Assembly: GCA_902779395.1 (NCBI GenBank)
Contig: CACZBK010000011.1
Location: 1-64,000 of the forward strand
Direction of reading: 5' to 3'
Length of the DNA: 64,000 bases
From: an uncultured Lachnospiraceae bacterium
GTDB lineage: Bacteria > Bacillota > Clostridia > Lachnospirales > Lachnospiraceae
This document shows, piece after piece, positions 34,901-42,779 of the stretch. The position numbers and the translations under genes are program-made. A model generated the notes under the pieces. That model did not search any database. It had not been told where the DNA came from and saw only the letters and a program-made list of their open reading frames with translations. Every line of letters begins with the position of its first letter. Within the stretch, counting starts at the first letter, position 1.

Positions 34901-37881
34901 CTGCCTCTGTCATTTGCCGATTTTATCTCTTCGTTTTTCTCCTTTTCGAGCTTCTTTATTTTTTCCTCTGCTTTTTCTATATCACATTCGTTTTTCATTA
35001 TCTCTTCGCGTAATATTTCTTCACCCTCTTTACGCTTGTACATACGCCTGTTGATCTCTCTGATATTGATCCTTTTACTGTATGCATTTATCGTTTTGGT
35101 TACTTCATCAAAATTCCCGGCAAGATTCCTGTTAAGCTCATCCACAGCCTCCTGCAGATTATTGATCTCATCGTTATATTTCCTGATAAGAAGCCGGTTC
35201 TCCTCTGTCTGACCCTCTTTGTTTTTAGCGCTCTCCTCTAAGAGCTCATCTACGGCTTTCTTGCGTTGGTCTATTTCCCTATGCATGGCTGCTATAGTTT
35301 CCTGCATCGCTTTCGCTTCGCTTCTCTTTTCATCAAGTATCTTACGGTCAGCTTTATCCGCTAAAGCTGCATCCCGCTTACTCTGAAGCCTCTTTTTTCT
35401 GGCCCTCTCGAACCTATTAAGTTTAAGGTTCTCCTCATTCTCCTCATTATCCTTATTTTCGTCCTCTTCTACAGCCCCTTTCCGTTTATTCTCAAGCCTC
35501 TTGTTTCTGGCCGCCTCAAATTTATTCTCCTTTTCGACCAGCTCTTCATACTGTTCATTTTCTAATTCATCAAGTCCGTCTGTCAGTTCCGGTTCATATA
35601 CCGCACCGGCGTCATCCTTACTGAACATTTCGTCAACACAGTCATCAAAAGTATTCTGGACCTCCTGCATATTCTGCTCAACAGCCTCGTCTATAGCGCT
35701 GTCAATACCCTTCATCTTCTTCAACAGCTCTTTATCCGGGTTTTCAAGCAGCTTCTTTATGTGAGGAAGCAGTCCAAACTTTGTAAGTATGCCTTTTTTA
35801 ACAATATTCTTCATGCCCCCCAGTTTTTTACTTTCCAGTTCCTCCTCTACCTTCTCATTGACCATATCCCGGACTTTACCCAGCGCATCTTTCACACTGT
35901 TTTTCAGCTCCCGGAGCTGCTCGGCCCCCATCTCGGCCAAAGGCAATTTATCGATCATCCTTTCGATGATCCCGTCCGGCTGTGCTATCCTGTCCCTGAA
36001 CTGATCGGCTACTATCAATGCAACTGCTTCTACGTTCTCAAGCAGCAGATGCCTGATACGTTCTTCCGGCTTCTTGACCAATCCGTCTGCTACCCAGGTA
36101 TCCCTTGAAAAGATCAGATCAGCAGCCAGGTCACGTACTTTTCTCTCATTCTCGTCCCAAAGGCTCTTATCCTGCTGTTTTTCCAAATTAAGGATAATGC
36201 CTTCGGCCTGTTTAAAGCCGACTCTCTGCAATTCCAGATTAACGACCGTATTTATCTGATCTTCTTTCTTTTCCGTATTTTTATTTTCAGCCTGCTTTTG
36301 GATCTTCTGCTCAAAGCGCTTAAATTCATTATTATCATCTTTTAGCGCTAATGCCTCAAGCGCCAGATCTTTCAGTTCACCGCAGGTGAAATTATTAAGC
36401 AATGTCTTTGGTATACCGGTCAGCTGAAACAACACGGTTACGGCATACTCTCTGGTATTCTGAAGATCTCCCCTGGTCATCTTCGAAAGATCTGTCTTTG
36501 TGACCTCTATGATATTCCTTACAGCTTCATCACCGTATATCTTCCAGTTTGTGATAACATCAGAAGCTATAACATCCCTGACTTCGGATGCGGTATTTCT
36601 AAAAGAGATAGACTCTCCATTATGTTTCAGGCTTAAGTTTCCGTATCTGTCCTGGCTAAAGCAGACAAACTCACCACCTACCCTTATGGTCTTAGCTTCT
36701 TCCGAACCTGTTTTAAACCTTTTAAGCGCATCAAAGATCTTTAACATTTCGGACAGCATTTTCTTTTCTGCTGTTTTCAGCTTATTTTTATTGACAATTA
36801 ACGATGTGGGTTCAACCCCTTCAGCCACAGATCTTATAAGCCGCTCAAGATCCGGGGGTAAATTATTTATCTTTTTGTCCGAATCCACAAGACTTTCATT
36901 AAAGGCCTTATCTGCTTCTGTCTTCTTCTTCGTCTCCGCTGCTGTTTTTATCTCCTGATCTGTTGTGAGCTGTTTTATTTTTTTATCCAGTTCATCGATC
37001 TCTGCCTTCTTTTCAGACAGCTTAAGCTGTGCTTTCAGATCCTTTAGCTGCTCATCTTCATCTTCATTAAAAGACCATTTAGCCGCAAAGCTCAGTTTTT
37101 TTGTCTTCTTTTCGAGGAGTGAATCATATTCCGCTTTGCTCTTATCATATTGTGGTTTAAGGAGCTCATAGCTGGCTGTCAGCTCCTTTTTTTCATCAAC
37201 AACCCTTTTATCCTCCATCCGATCGGCAAGCCGCTGCGCCGCTGCCAGTGTCAGAAGATCCATGCCTTTCTTAACCTCTTTAGCTTCGCTGCCTTTTTCA
37301 GCAAGTATCCTGCGTCCCAGTTCTATGCCATCAACTTCTATCATAAGACGTTTAAGCGTAGCCTGAACCATTTTCTTTCTTTCCTTTCCCGTCTCACTTT
37401 TGGGATGCTTGGCATTGATATATTTCTGACATTCATCCATAGCCTTATGATATAAATCGATAATGTACTTTGCATCCTTTGAGTTATAGCCATCTATTTC
37501 AAGCATCATCCGGGCCTCAAGATTTGACAATGCATCCTTTACACGTGTCATCTCCTCACTGTCACCGGTAAATTTATGCGCGTTGAGCATAATATGAGAC
37601 AAATTACGCCCGTTAATAGCCTCCAGTTTTGCCTTTTCTTTTTCGCTTACCTTAAAATCACCGGCATTTATTGCACTAAGCAGACCATCGATCCTTAATC
37701 TATCCTCCTGGGTTTGTCTCACACTGTATAATCGCGCGTCATAATTCTGCTTGAACTTTTTCATATCTACAGCGGTCCTGACCTGGCCTGCAAATATCTC
37801 CTTCATATTCATCTCATCGATCTTCTGATTCAGAGATTGGATAGTCACTTTATTCTTTTCAAAAATCTCCATATTATCCAT
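31954..37881 (-). CDS. Giant coiled-coil protein with embedded ADCK/UbiB-type kinase core
   Basis: A 1975-residue protein without signal peptide or membrane segments. A kinase-like core near residues 1120-1500 shows the ADCK/UbiB order: GAGPLFQKMLQG (in place of KxGQ), the Ala-rich loop LGAASVGQAF (about 1190), the lysine VVIKLLRPDV (about 1212), IEEELDLTIEAQN, the catalytic HGDLHAGNIMI (about 1427) and metal-binding VIDFGNATML (about 1445). UbiB family proteins of about 550 residues act as atypical ATPases/kinases in quinone or lipid biology. Here the core is flanked by 1100 residues of charged helical sequence before it and 475 after it, with an internal duplication at about 785-840 (KFEAARNKRLENKR / RFERARKKRLQSKR). 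ATG at 37881 follows GGAGGGTAAAATA. No close relative is known to me; function not assigned. Confidence 0.85.
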   Translation of the reverse strand: MDNMEIFEKNKVTIQSLNQKIDEMNMKEIFAGQVRTAVDMKKFKQNYDARLYSVRQTQEDRLRIDGLLSAINAGDFKVSEKEKAKLEAINGRNLSHIMLNAHKFTGDSEEMTRVKDALSNLEARMMLEIDGYNSKDAKYIIDLYHKAMDECQKYINAKHPKSETGKERKKMVQATLKRLMIEVDGIELGRRILAEKGSEAKEVKKGMDLLTLAAAQRLADRMEDKRVVDEKKELTASYELLKPQYDKSKAEYDSLLEKKTKKLSFAAKWSFNEDEDEQLKDLKAQLKLSEKKAEIDELDKKIKQLTTDQEIKTAAETKKKTEADKAFNESLVDSDKKINNLPPDLERLIRSVAEGVEPTSLIVNKNKLKTAEKKMLSEMLKIFDALKRFKTGSEEAKTIRVGGEFVCFSQDRYGNLSLKHNGESISFRNTASEVRDVIASDVITNWKIYGDEAVRNIIEVTKTDLSKMTRGDLQNTREYAVTVLFQLTGIPKTLLNNFTCGELKDLALEALALKDDNNEFKRFEQKIQKQAENKNTEKKEDQINTVVNLELQRVGFKQAEGIILNLEKQQDKSLWDENERKVRDLAADLIFSRDTWVADGLVKKPEERIRHLLLENVEAVALIVADQFRDRIAQPDGIIERMIDKLPLAEMGAEQLRELKNSVKDALGKVRDMVNEKVEEELESKKLGGMKNIVKKGILTKFGLLPHIKKLLENPDKELLKKMKGIDSAIDEAVEQNMQEVQNTFDDCVDEMFSKDDAGAVYEPELTDGLDELENEQYEELVEKENKFEAARNKRLENKRKGAVEEDENKDNEENEENLKLNRFERARKKRLQSKRDAALADKADRKILDEKRSEAKAMQETIAAMHREIDQRKKAVDELLEESAKNKEGQTEENRLLIRKYNDEINNLQEAVDELNRNLAGNFDEVTKTINAYSKRINIREINRRMYKRKEGEEILREEIMKNECDIEKAEEKIKKLEKEKNEEIKSANDRGRVMSDGEIAAYDNEIGDLRVLIGRYRNEIRTNERSLKDFENAMPKDSAKELDKIIENAAKGGEKGQSLFMKNVFKTYFKSVPVLDKRSMLASAFRNSDPVPSMTEEERENLSKEQKLSAMSGFLGGMFKGAGPLFQKMLQGLPKSGLPDGLKKAVEDTQDSLASIPDEVVMAHLDAIKKRSNKQITKIEVKKSLGAASVGQAFLCTIYGPKMKEGKKDVVIKLLRPDVRNRMMREKDVMLEAARMTDAEGKTRNEVEEMRRKGQKGGMEATYLGNLQRIEEELDLTIEAQNCKEGQIYDKALEGKENLCDSMKLSDIVSPTTDTCMMEIAGKQTVKRYMNGIEEKMQELLGEFCIQENEKDKNGNETGKKIPKKNKDGSYVLKTNLKPDQLEKLEQVQKELGEMLKDAELRTRALAQLAEKWVTQGVFEKGYYHGDLHAGNIMISNKGVTVIDFGNATMLTSQQQKHITKMMIAATMGDVERFRHGFHQLLENTPEEVYQEKREELTLLFKEIMSMGDEKKPAERIAAALIRAQELGLELPPTIANFSSCQMRMQNTLDNMNNTLLALRNNVSQLSGEFACTEKYVKKDPVAKYKTEYRKRSAYYRKQEARRYLVERECPSEEFFKELIRDKRYRAFVTDNLGFRPVAQEDLLEEELKKIDDLLSGKRNLEKAELEGFPDDAFNELDAIKEANKDNAARSDLVKYILDALETIFVNLPDYDDASRNLTLATDPVLKGGVPKSLNELKERIKKAHPECENAELVAESKEADRKLREYYDAVDGGTVLPDDLQTMEDALYQQYLKDIVPQKQKEFEKDKDEWKQDLLSFLPEIKKDDRRDAQQQLLMSRANQLDIIENMILSCADNKLNGEELKKEGAELKKLWQEATKNEESLNNNMEALTKQYEKVLDLLWLGQIQTFKEIEAGIDENADNKEKIEVSDEEPDSFLCIMGGVLKKKRKDMLLRLDPTTSVKLLWKMYKEKED

Positions 37882-37916
37882 TATTTTACCCTCCGGGATG
37901 TTTCAGAATCCAGATA

Positions 37917-37945
37917 ATTATACATTATCTCACTATTCCACACAA
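37917..37945 (-). promoter_or_regulatory. Predicted sigma-A promoter of the giant ADCK-like gene
   Basis: TTGTGT (37940-37945, minus strand) and a perfect TATAAT (37917-37922) with a 17-nt spacer, 35 nt before the start codon. Confidence 0.65.
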
Positions 37946-38097
37946 TAAAAAATACGATAGTCGCTTATTACGCGGTATCACTTCTTATGATGCACGGTTT
38001 TACGCCATGTTGCCACTCCACGCTGCCTTTGGGGCCATTCACTGCAAAGCTCTGTAAAACATGACCGCAGTCACTGTTCAGATAAAACCGGGTGCGA

Positions 38098-38103
38098 TAT
38101 AAT
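38098..38103 (+). promoter_or_regulatory. Candidate -10 box of lipoprotein gene
   Basis: TATAAT 26 nt upstream of the plus-strand lipoprotein start; AAAAGGAGG lies between. The -35 region is weak. The gap 37882-38129 holds this divergent promoter pair and no other gene that I can see. Confidence 0.45.
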
Positions 38104-38129
38104 CCTTTCAAAAGGAGGTAAGGATCAAA

Positions 38130-38528
38130 ATGAAAAAGAAATCTCTCTTATTGGTATCAGCCGTTATGCTCGCCTTAAGCCTCGGTGCCTGCAACGGCTA
38201 TATTTCAAGCTATGCAGCCACCATGATGGTAACATCAGAGCATTCCGATACAGCTTCACTGAGTTTCTGGACCTTCGATGGGAAAAAAGTTTTTACGCTC
38301 AAAAACTCCGCAAAAACAACAGGCGAAGTAAGCTACACTGCAGAACTTAAAAGCGGAAACGCCACTGTTTACTACGACGACAACGGAACAAAAACCGAAT
38401 GGTTCACGATCGGTGCCGGTGATAAACTTAGCGGAAGCACCGAACTTGATAACAGTGGCAAGATCTATATCATCATCGAAACCGACGGAAAATGTGAAAG
38501 CGGTAGTTTTGACTTTAATCTAAATTGA
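38130..38528 (+). CDS. Small secreted lipoprotein, unknown function
   Basis: A 132-residue protein with a lipoprotein signal peptide (KKKSLLLVSAVMLALSLGAC, lipobox LGAC). The mature part is about 110 residues of predicted beta strands with alternating polar and hydrophobic residues (SGNATVYYDDNGTKTEWFTI, GKIYIIIETDGKCESGSFDF), suggesting a small beta-sandwich. Two cysteines occur in all, the lipidated one and one near the C-terminus. Strong ribosome binding site (AAAAGGAGG). I do not recognise the family. It is monocistronic and convergent with the DUF2974 gene. Confidence 0.8.
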   Translation: MKKKSLLLVSAVMLALSLGACNGYISSYAATMMVTSEHSDTASLSFWTFDGKKVFTLKNSAKTTGEVSYTAELKSGNATVYYDDNGTKTEWFTIGAGDKLSGSTELDNSGKIYIIIETDGKCESGSFDFNLN

Positions 38529-38541
38529 TGCAGGCCTGCAT
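38528..38541. repeat. 14-bp perfect palindrome between convergent genes
   Basis: ATGCAGGCCTGCAT starts at the last base of the lipoprotein stop codon and fills most of the 16-nt gap to the convergent DUF2974 gene. It may serve as a short bidirectional terminator stem, though no long U-tract follows. Confidence 0.35.
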
Positions 38542-38544
38542 ACA

Positions 38545-39636
38545 TCAGTTCTTCTTATTATTTCCGGGAAACAGACTTTCAAAGAATGCCTGCTTCGTAA
38601 ATTCATGAAGTACACGTTTAGTCACTTCACTCGCATTTTTCAATCTGTTCTGTATCCTTACAAAGCCATCGATCCCTTCTCCCACAAGGTCTGCCAGCGT
38701 CTTTGCTCCGCCCTCGCTCACAGCTGCAAACACCTCGTCAAAGAATATCCTGCGCTCCTCGACATTGGTGCATGCTATCCACCTTGCAAAGAAATCATTG
38801 AACCAAACACTGAAGGGATTATGTTTCTCTGCCACGGCGATCTTGCCGTGATCCACGCCCCAGGAAATGGGAGCATGCTGAAACGCCCCTTTGGCAAAGG
38901 ATCTGATTATCTTTGTATCCGGGATATCCATATCAAACACCCTGCCTACCACAGAAAACTCCGGAAGGATGCGCGTCGTCTTTTCCAATACATATTTCTT
39001 AGGCGCTTCACCCATAACTTCCGCGGAAAGCCCCGGCCCGTCCAGATCATATATCCGCTCAACATGATCAAACAGTTCTTTATCCATGGTACAGCCCGCA
39101 TATAGCGCCAGATTGCCGCCCTTCGAATGGCCGCCCATCAGCCAGCGCCGATCCGGCTCCTTTGATATCACGCGCGTGGCATACTCCCTCGCCATCTCCT
39201 GAGCCTCTGTTTTTGAAAAGCTGGCTATAAAATCCTCATACCATCCTGCCAGTGAATCATCCGTTCCCCTGAAGGCGATAAATGCCAGATCCTCTTCATC
39301 ATAAAAAGTTACAACGGCGTACTGAACCGGCGGCTCCTGACTTATCACGTCGATATAGTCTCTCATTAGCAGATCCCCAAACCTCTTAGATCCCACTGCC
39401 GCCTGCAAAAGTTGCGTATATTTATCATCGCTTATGGCTATCTTAAGCTCTGCCTTTCCTGAATCTAAGATCTTACGGCAATCCCGCACATGTACGGGTG
39501 CGGTATCATCTTCAAACACCTTTCCCATAACGATATAGCTTAAATTGCTTAAGACCATTGCATCAACATCTCCGAAAGGCAGCGCTGAAAAAGGGATGTC
39601 GCTCATCCATAATACATAATCTACCAGGTTGTCCAT
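38545..39636 (-). CDS. DUF2974 (Mbeg1-like) alpha/beta hydrolase
   Basis: A 363-residue protein of the lipase-like DUF2974 family. The N-terminal MDNLVDYVLWMSDIPFSALP is typical; AFRGTDDSLAGWYEDFIASF gives the oxyanion region; the nucleophile elbow is WLMGGHSKGGNLALYAG (Ser in GHSKG). A conserved SWGVDHGKIAVAEKHNP region follows near residue 260. Substrates of the family are not settled. The start at the ATG at 39636 is set by GGAGAG 6 nt upstream; a longer frame to 39669 has no such signal. No signal peptide, so it is probably cytosolic. Confidence 0.9.
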   Translation of the reverse strand: MDNLVDYVLWMSDIPFSALPFGDVDAMVLSNLSYIVMGKVFEDDTAPVHVRDCRKILDSGKAELKIAISDDKYTQLLQAAVGSKRFGDLLMRDYIDVISQEPPVQYAVVTFYDEEDLAFIAFRGTDDSLAGWYEDFIASFSKTEAQEMAREYATRVISKEPDRRWLMGGHSKGGNLALYAGCTMDKELFDHVERIYDLDGPGLSAEVMGEAPKKYVLEKTTRILPEFSVVGRVFDMDIPDTKIIRSFAKGAFQHAPISWGVDHGKIAVAEKHNPFSVWFNDFFARWIACTNVEERRIFFDEVFAAVSEGGAKTLADLVGEGIDGFVRIQNRLKNASEVTKRVLHEFTKQAFFESLFPGNNKKN

Positions 39637-39705
39637 TTTATTCTCTCCATTCATATTTCTACGGCACAATTAAGGGTAATATATCCCGGAACGCATATAA
39701 ACATA

Positions 39706-42132
39706 TCAACGCGTCTCTATGTAGTCTATCACTTTCTCCAGTTCCACATCCGCTCCGTCTTCTTTAAAGAGCTCTATAACTTCTTCCCTGCTGAAGCTAA
39801 GCTTTAGGTCCGGCAGGAATCTGGCTTTACGGTCGGCGCGTCCGTCAACGAGCGGCAGGCCGTCAAGATCAGCCGCAAGAATTGAAGGATAACCCAGTCT
39901 GAAATCTCCATCCGTCAGATAGATCGTACCCCCTACGGCCTGCGCACTGCCCCAGCTTGATGCCATTCCCGTAAGTACAGCGCCACACTCCCTTTGCAGG
40001 CCATGGGCTGCTATATCACCGCAGCTGGCCGTCTCTCCGTTGATCATACATACCAGTGGAAGATCCTTCCAGTCGCCGCGGCCGTATACCGCCGGTTCAT
40101 AGTAGCTATGATATTCCCCGTCCTTATATTTTCCACATCCTCCGGGCTGCTCTTTATCCGTAAAGAGACCTATCACAGAGCGGGTAAACACCTGCAGCCC
40201 ACCGTCATTTCCGCGAAGATCTATGATCAGACAGTCCATTCCCTGACTCCTAAGATCCTCCAGTTTATGATCCAGTTCATTATACAGTCTTTCCGAATAT
40301 CCGTCGACAGTGTCCGCGACCATTGCCGCAGTCGAATCTCTTTCATATTGGGATTTTGTGAACCTCATATATCCGATGTGTTCATTTAACATACGCGTCC
40401 CGTAATTTTCTGCTTCCTGTGTTTCTTTTTCACTGTATATACGATCGATCGCTTCATCCAGCCTTACGCGGTAGCTGCCCATCTTATCCAATGATACCGT
40501 ATGTTCCGCACCATTATCATCCAGGAACGAAACCTGCACAGTATCACCGCCCCTGCCTGCTAAAAATACAGGCTTAAAAAGTTCTTCGCTTTCTAAATAT
40601 GCAAACGATCTGTTGTATATGCATTTGATCCCTGCCGCTGCCTCCGAAACCGCGATCCCATCCCATTTGGTGATAACGGTACCGTCTGTGATACCGTCTC
40701 CGTATGCTTCACTTTCTTCATCAACCATTACTGCAAGAAAGCGCCCCTCTTCATCCTTAAACATGGCAAAGCCGTAATCATTTCCTGCCAGACGATCCAG
40801 AGCTTCCGTATAGACTTCGTAATCCTTTGCCTCGGCCCAGACATGTCCGTCTGCAAGCTCATATTTCAGTTCAAAGAGCGCAACGAGCATATCTGCCTTA
40901 TCACCATTTTGCTGTGCCATCTGCACTTTAGGCAGATATCTTACCTTCAGTTCTTCAAAATCGATCTCTTTCCAGTCTCTTGATACATAGTTTTCCGAAA
41001 GATCATCAAGCATTTTAACAAAGCTGACCTCCCAGTCATTATGAGTATAATTACCGATATAGATCTTATAGTAATTTGTATAGAGATATATGCCGTTTAG
41101 TGTAAGCGCAACTAATACGCTCCCCAACAGATACACCGTAGTTAATTTTAAATGCCCGCTGAGCCCGGCAACGATCCCCCATATGATGATCAATAAAGCG
41201 ATGACTCCAAACACTATATGACGCTGATTCGTGCAATCATCGTTTCCGATCACATAGTTTCCGCAGATATATACAGCCGAAACGATCATCGGAAGCAAAC
41301 ATAATAGCATCCATAATTTCATATGCTTCTTTTTTAGCAGATGATGCAGGATCATCAATGCCACTATAGATAACAGTAAAAAGAGCAGCATAAAACGATA
41401 CGGCTTTTCCGTAAAAGAATAATCTATTATCAGTAATCGCACTGCCTCATATAATCTGGCAAAGGTAAATTTCCCCAGATCATCCTCATATCTGATCCAC
41501 AGACCTGCTATCGCGATCGGAATGAGCGCCGTTATCATCAGCGCAGATGTCGATGCACTGAACTTAAGCCTTAGCAGCATGAAGAGCAGTATCACCCCGC
41601 TGGCGCCAAGTAAAACTGCGCCGGCGATCATAAACGGCTTTGCAGCATTTTGCGGATAGATCCGGATGCCGTGTTTTAATGATGCCTTAAGTTCATCCTC
41701 TACGGCGATTGAAGCTCCCGGATTATGTTCCAAAAGAATACTGCTGTACTTATTTGCTATAGGAAAGATTATCTCCTTTTCTTCTTCCGAAAGATCATAG
41801 ATACGCGCGGAAAACTCATAATACTCCACTCCCTCATCATTATAGAGTTTTTTCTCGGCGCCTACAGAAAAATTCTTGACTGCAAAGCATTCATAGGTAT
41901 TATGATCTTCATCCATGAGTACACCGAAATGAAGCCCCTTATCCAGCTCTTTACTGCCTGCGATGAAATCATACCCCAGTGTTACTTTATCCCCGGATCT
42001 AAAAGAAGAATAATTATTATGATCCATAAGCGGCCCATCAGTCATTGCATTCTTTCCTGCCACAAAGCCGATGATAAGACAGATGATCCCCAGAATGATA
42101 ACGATCGAAACACACAAGAATCTCTTTTTCAT
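39706..42132 (-). CDS. Polytopic membrane protein with C-terminal S41 peptidase domain
   Basis: An 808-residue protein. A membrane anchor (about 7-27) is followed by an extracytoplasmic domain of about 130 residues, then six or so helices between about 165 and 355. The C-terminal half has the S41 (C-terminal processing peptidase) pattern: a PDZ-like middle part (VITKWDGIAVSEAAAGI), LIIDLRGNDGGLQVFTR (about 636) and the nucleophile region MINGETASCGDIAAHGL (Ser about 707), then GTIYLTDGDFRLGYPS. S41 enzymes usually have a single anchor; a seven-helix N-terminal module is unusual. Start ATG at 42132 has GGGGGG upstream. It is divergent from the LytTR gene, with a 183-nt gap that probably holds both promoters. 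Confidence 0.85.
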   Translation of the reverse strand: MKKRFLCVSIVIILGIICLIIGFVAGKNAMTDGPLMDHNNYSSFRSGDKVTLGYDFIAGSKELDKGLHFGVLMDEDHNTYECFAVKNFSVGAEKKLYNDEGVEYYEFSARIYDLSEEEKEIIFPIANKYSSILLEHNPGASIAVEDELKASLKHGIRIYPQNAAKPFMIAGAVLLGASGVILLFMLLRLKFSASTSALMITALIPIAIAGLWIRYEDDLGKFTFARLYEAVRLLIIDYSFTEKPYRFMLLFLLLSIVALMILHHLLKKKHMKLWMLLCLLPMIVSAVYICGNYVIGNDDCTNQRHIVFGVIALLIIIWGIVAGLSGHLKLTTVYLLGSVLVALTLNGIYLYTNYYKIYIGNYTHNDWEVSFVKMLDDLSENYVSRDWKEIDFEELKVRYLPKVQMAQQNGDKADMLVALFELKYELADGHVWAEAKDYEVYTEALDRLAGNDYGFAMFKDEEGRFLAVMVDEESEAYGDGITDGTVITKWDGIAVSEAAAGIKCIYNRSFAYLESEELFKPVFLAGRGGDTVQVSFLDDNGAEHTVSLDKMGSYRVRLDEAIDRIYSEKETQEAENYGTRMLNEHIGYMRFTKSQYERDSTAAMVADTVDGYSERLYNELDHKLEDLRSQGMDCLIIDLRGNDGGLQVFTRSVIGLFTDKEQPGGCGKYKDGEYHSYYEPAVYGRGDWKDLPLVCMINGETASCGDIAAHGLQRECGAVLTGMASSWGSAQAVGGTIYLTDGDFRLGYPSILAADLDGLPLVDGRADRKARFLPDLKLSFSREEVIELFKEDGADVELEKVIDYIETR

Positions 42133-42315
42133 ACGATCCCCCCCTGATTATTAAACATTACAGATAATAACATACCATGTATCTGATGTCGAATCTTTAA
42201 AGAATCCTTAAAATATCCGCAATGCAACTTGTACCTGCTTTTGGTGCATTTTATTTCCAAAGTATTGCCTGAAAATGGTTTTTGATATAAGGTACATAAC
42301 GAAAGGAGGTTGACG

Positions 42316-42765
42316 ATGAAAATACGTATTTCAGTTTCAGAAGAAAATCGCCGCTCTGTCACAAGCTTTATGCATGAGCACGGGATCGAGACCGGCGATG
42401 ATGCCGATTATATCCTGACCGAATCCGATCGTTTCCCCGCATTTTTGTCAGTGCGCAATGACAAGAAAGAACATGTACGGCTGTCGATCGGTGAAGTGAC
42501 ATTTATAGAGGCCTTTGGCAAGGATATAGAGATACATACCGACGAAGGTGTTTTCTTTTCACAGGATCGTATGTATCAGCTGGAAGAGCTGCTGGATCCG
42601 CAGGCTTTTCTGAGAGTAAGCAGATCAGTGATCGTCGCAAAAAGGCATATCAAAAAGATACGCCCCTCCCTGTCCATGAAATTCATACTCACCTTAACAG
42701 ACGGGACCTTAGTCGACGTTACCAGAAGTTACTACAGTGATTTCAAAAGATTCTTTAATATTTAA
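42316..42765 (+). CDS. LytTR-domain transcription regulator
   Basis: A 149-residue protein. Residues about 50-149 are a LytTR DNA-binding domain (VTFIEAFGKDIEIHTDEGVF, LEELLDPQAFLRVSRSVIVA, then SYYSDFKRFF). The first 45 residues are a short N-terminal piece, not a receiver domain, so this is a stand-alone LytTR regulator of the kind often co-encoded with a membrane protein that controls it. The ATG at 42316 is preferred over a TTG at 42310 because AAAGGAGG ends 6 nt before it. The neighbour 14 nt downstream is a membrane protein of unknown family. Confidence 0.92.
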   Translation: MKIRISVSEENRRSVTSFMHEHGIETGDDADYILTESDRFPAFLSVRNDKKEHVRLSIGEVTFIEAFGKDIEIHTDEGVFFSQDRMYQLEELLDPQAFLRVSRSVIVAKRHIKKIRPSLSMKFILTLTDGTLVDVTRSYYSDFKRFFNI

Positions 42766-42779
42766 CAGGAGGTTTAAAT

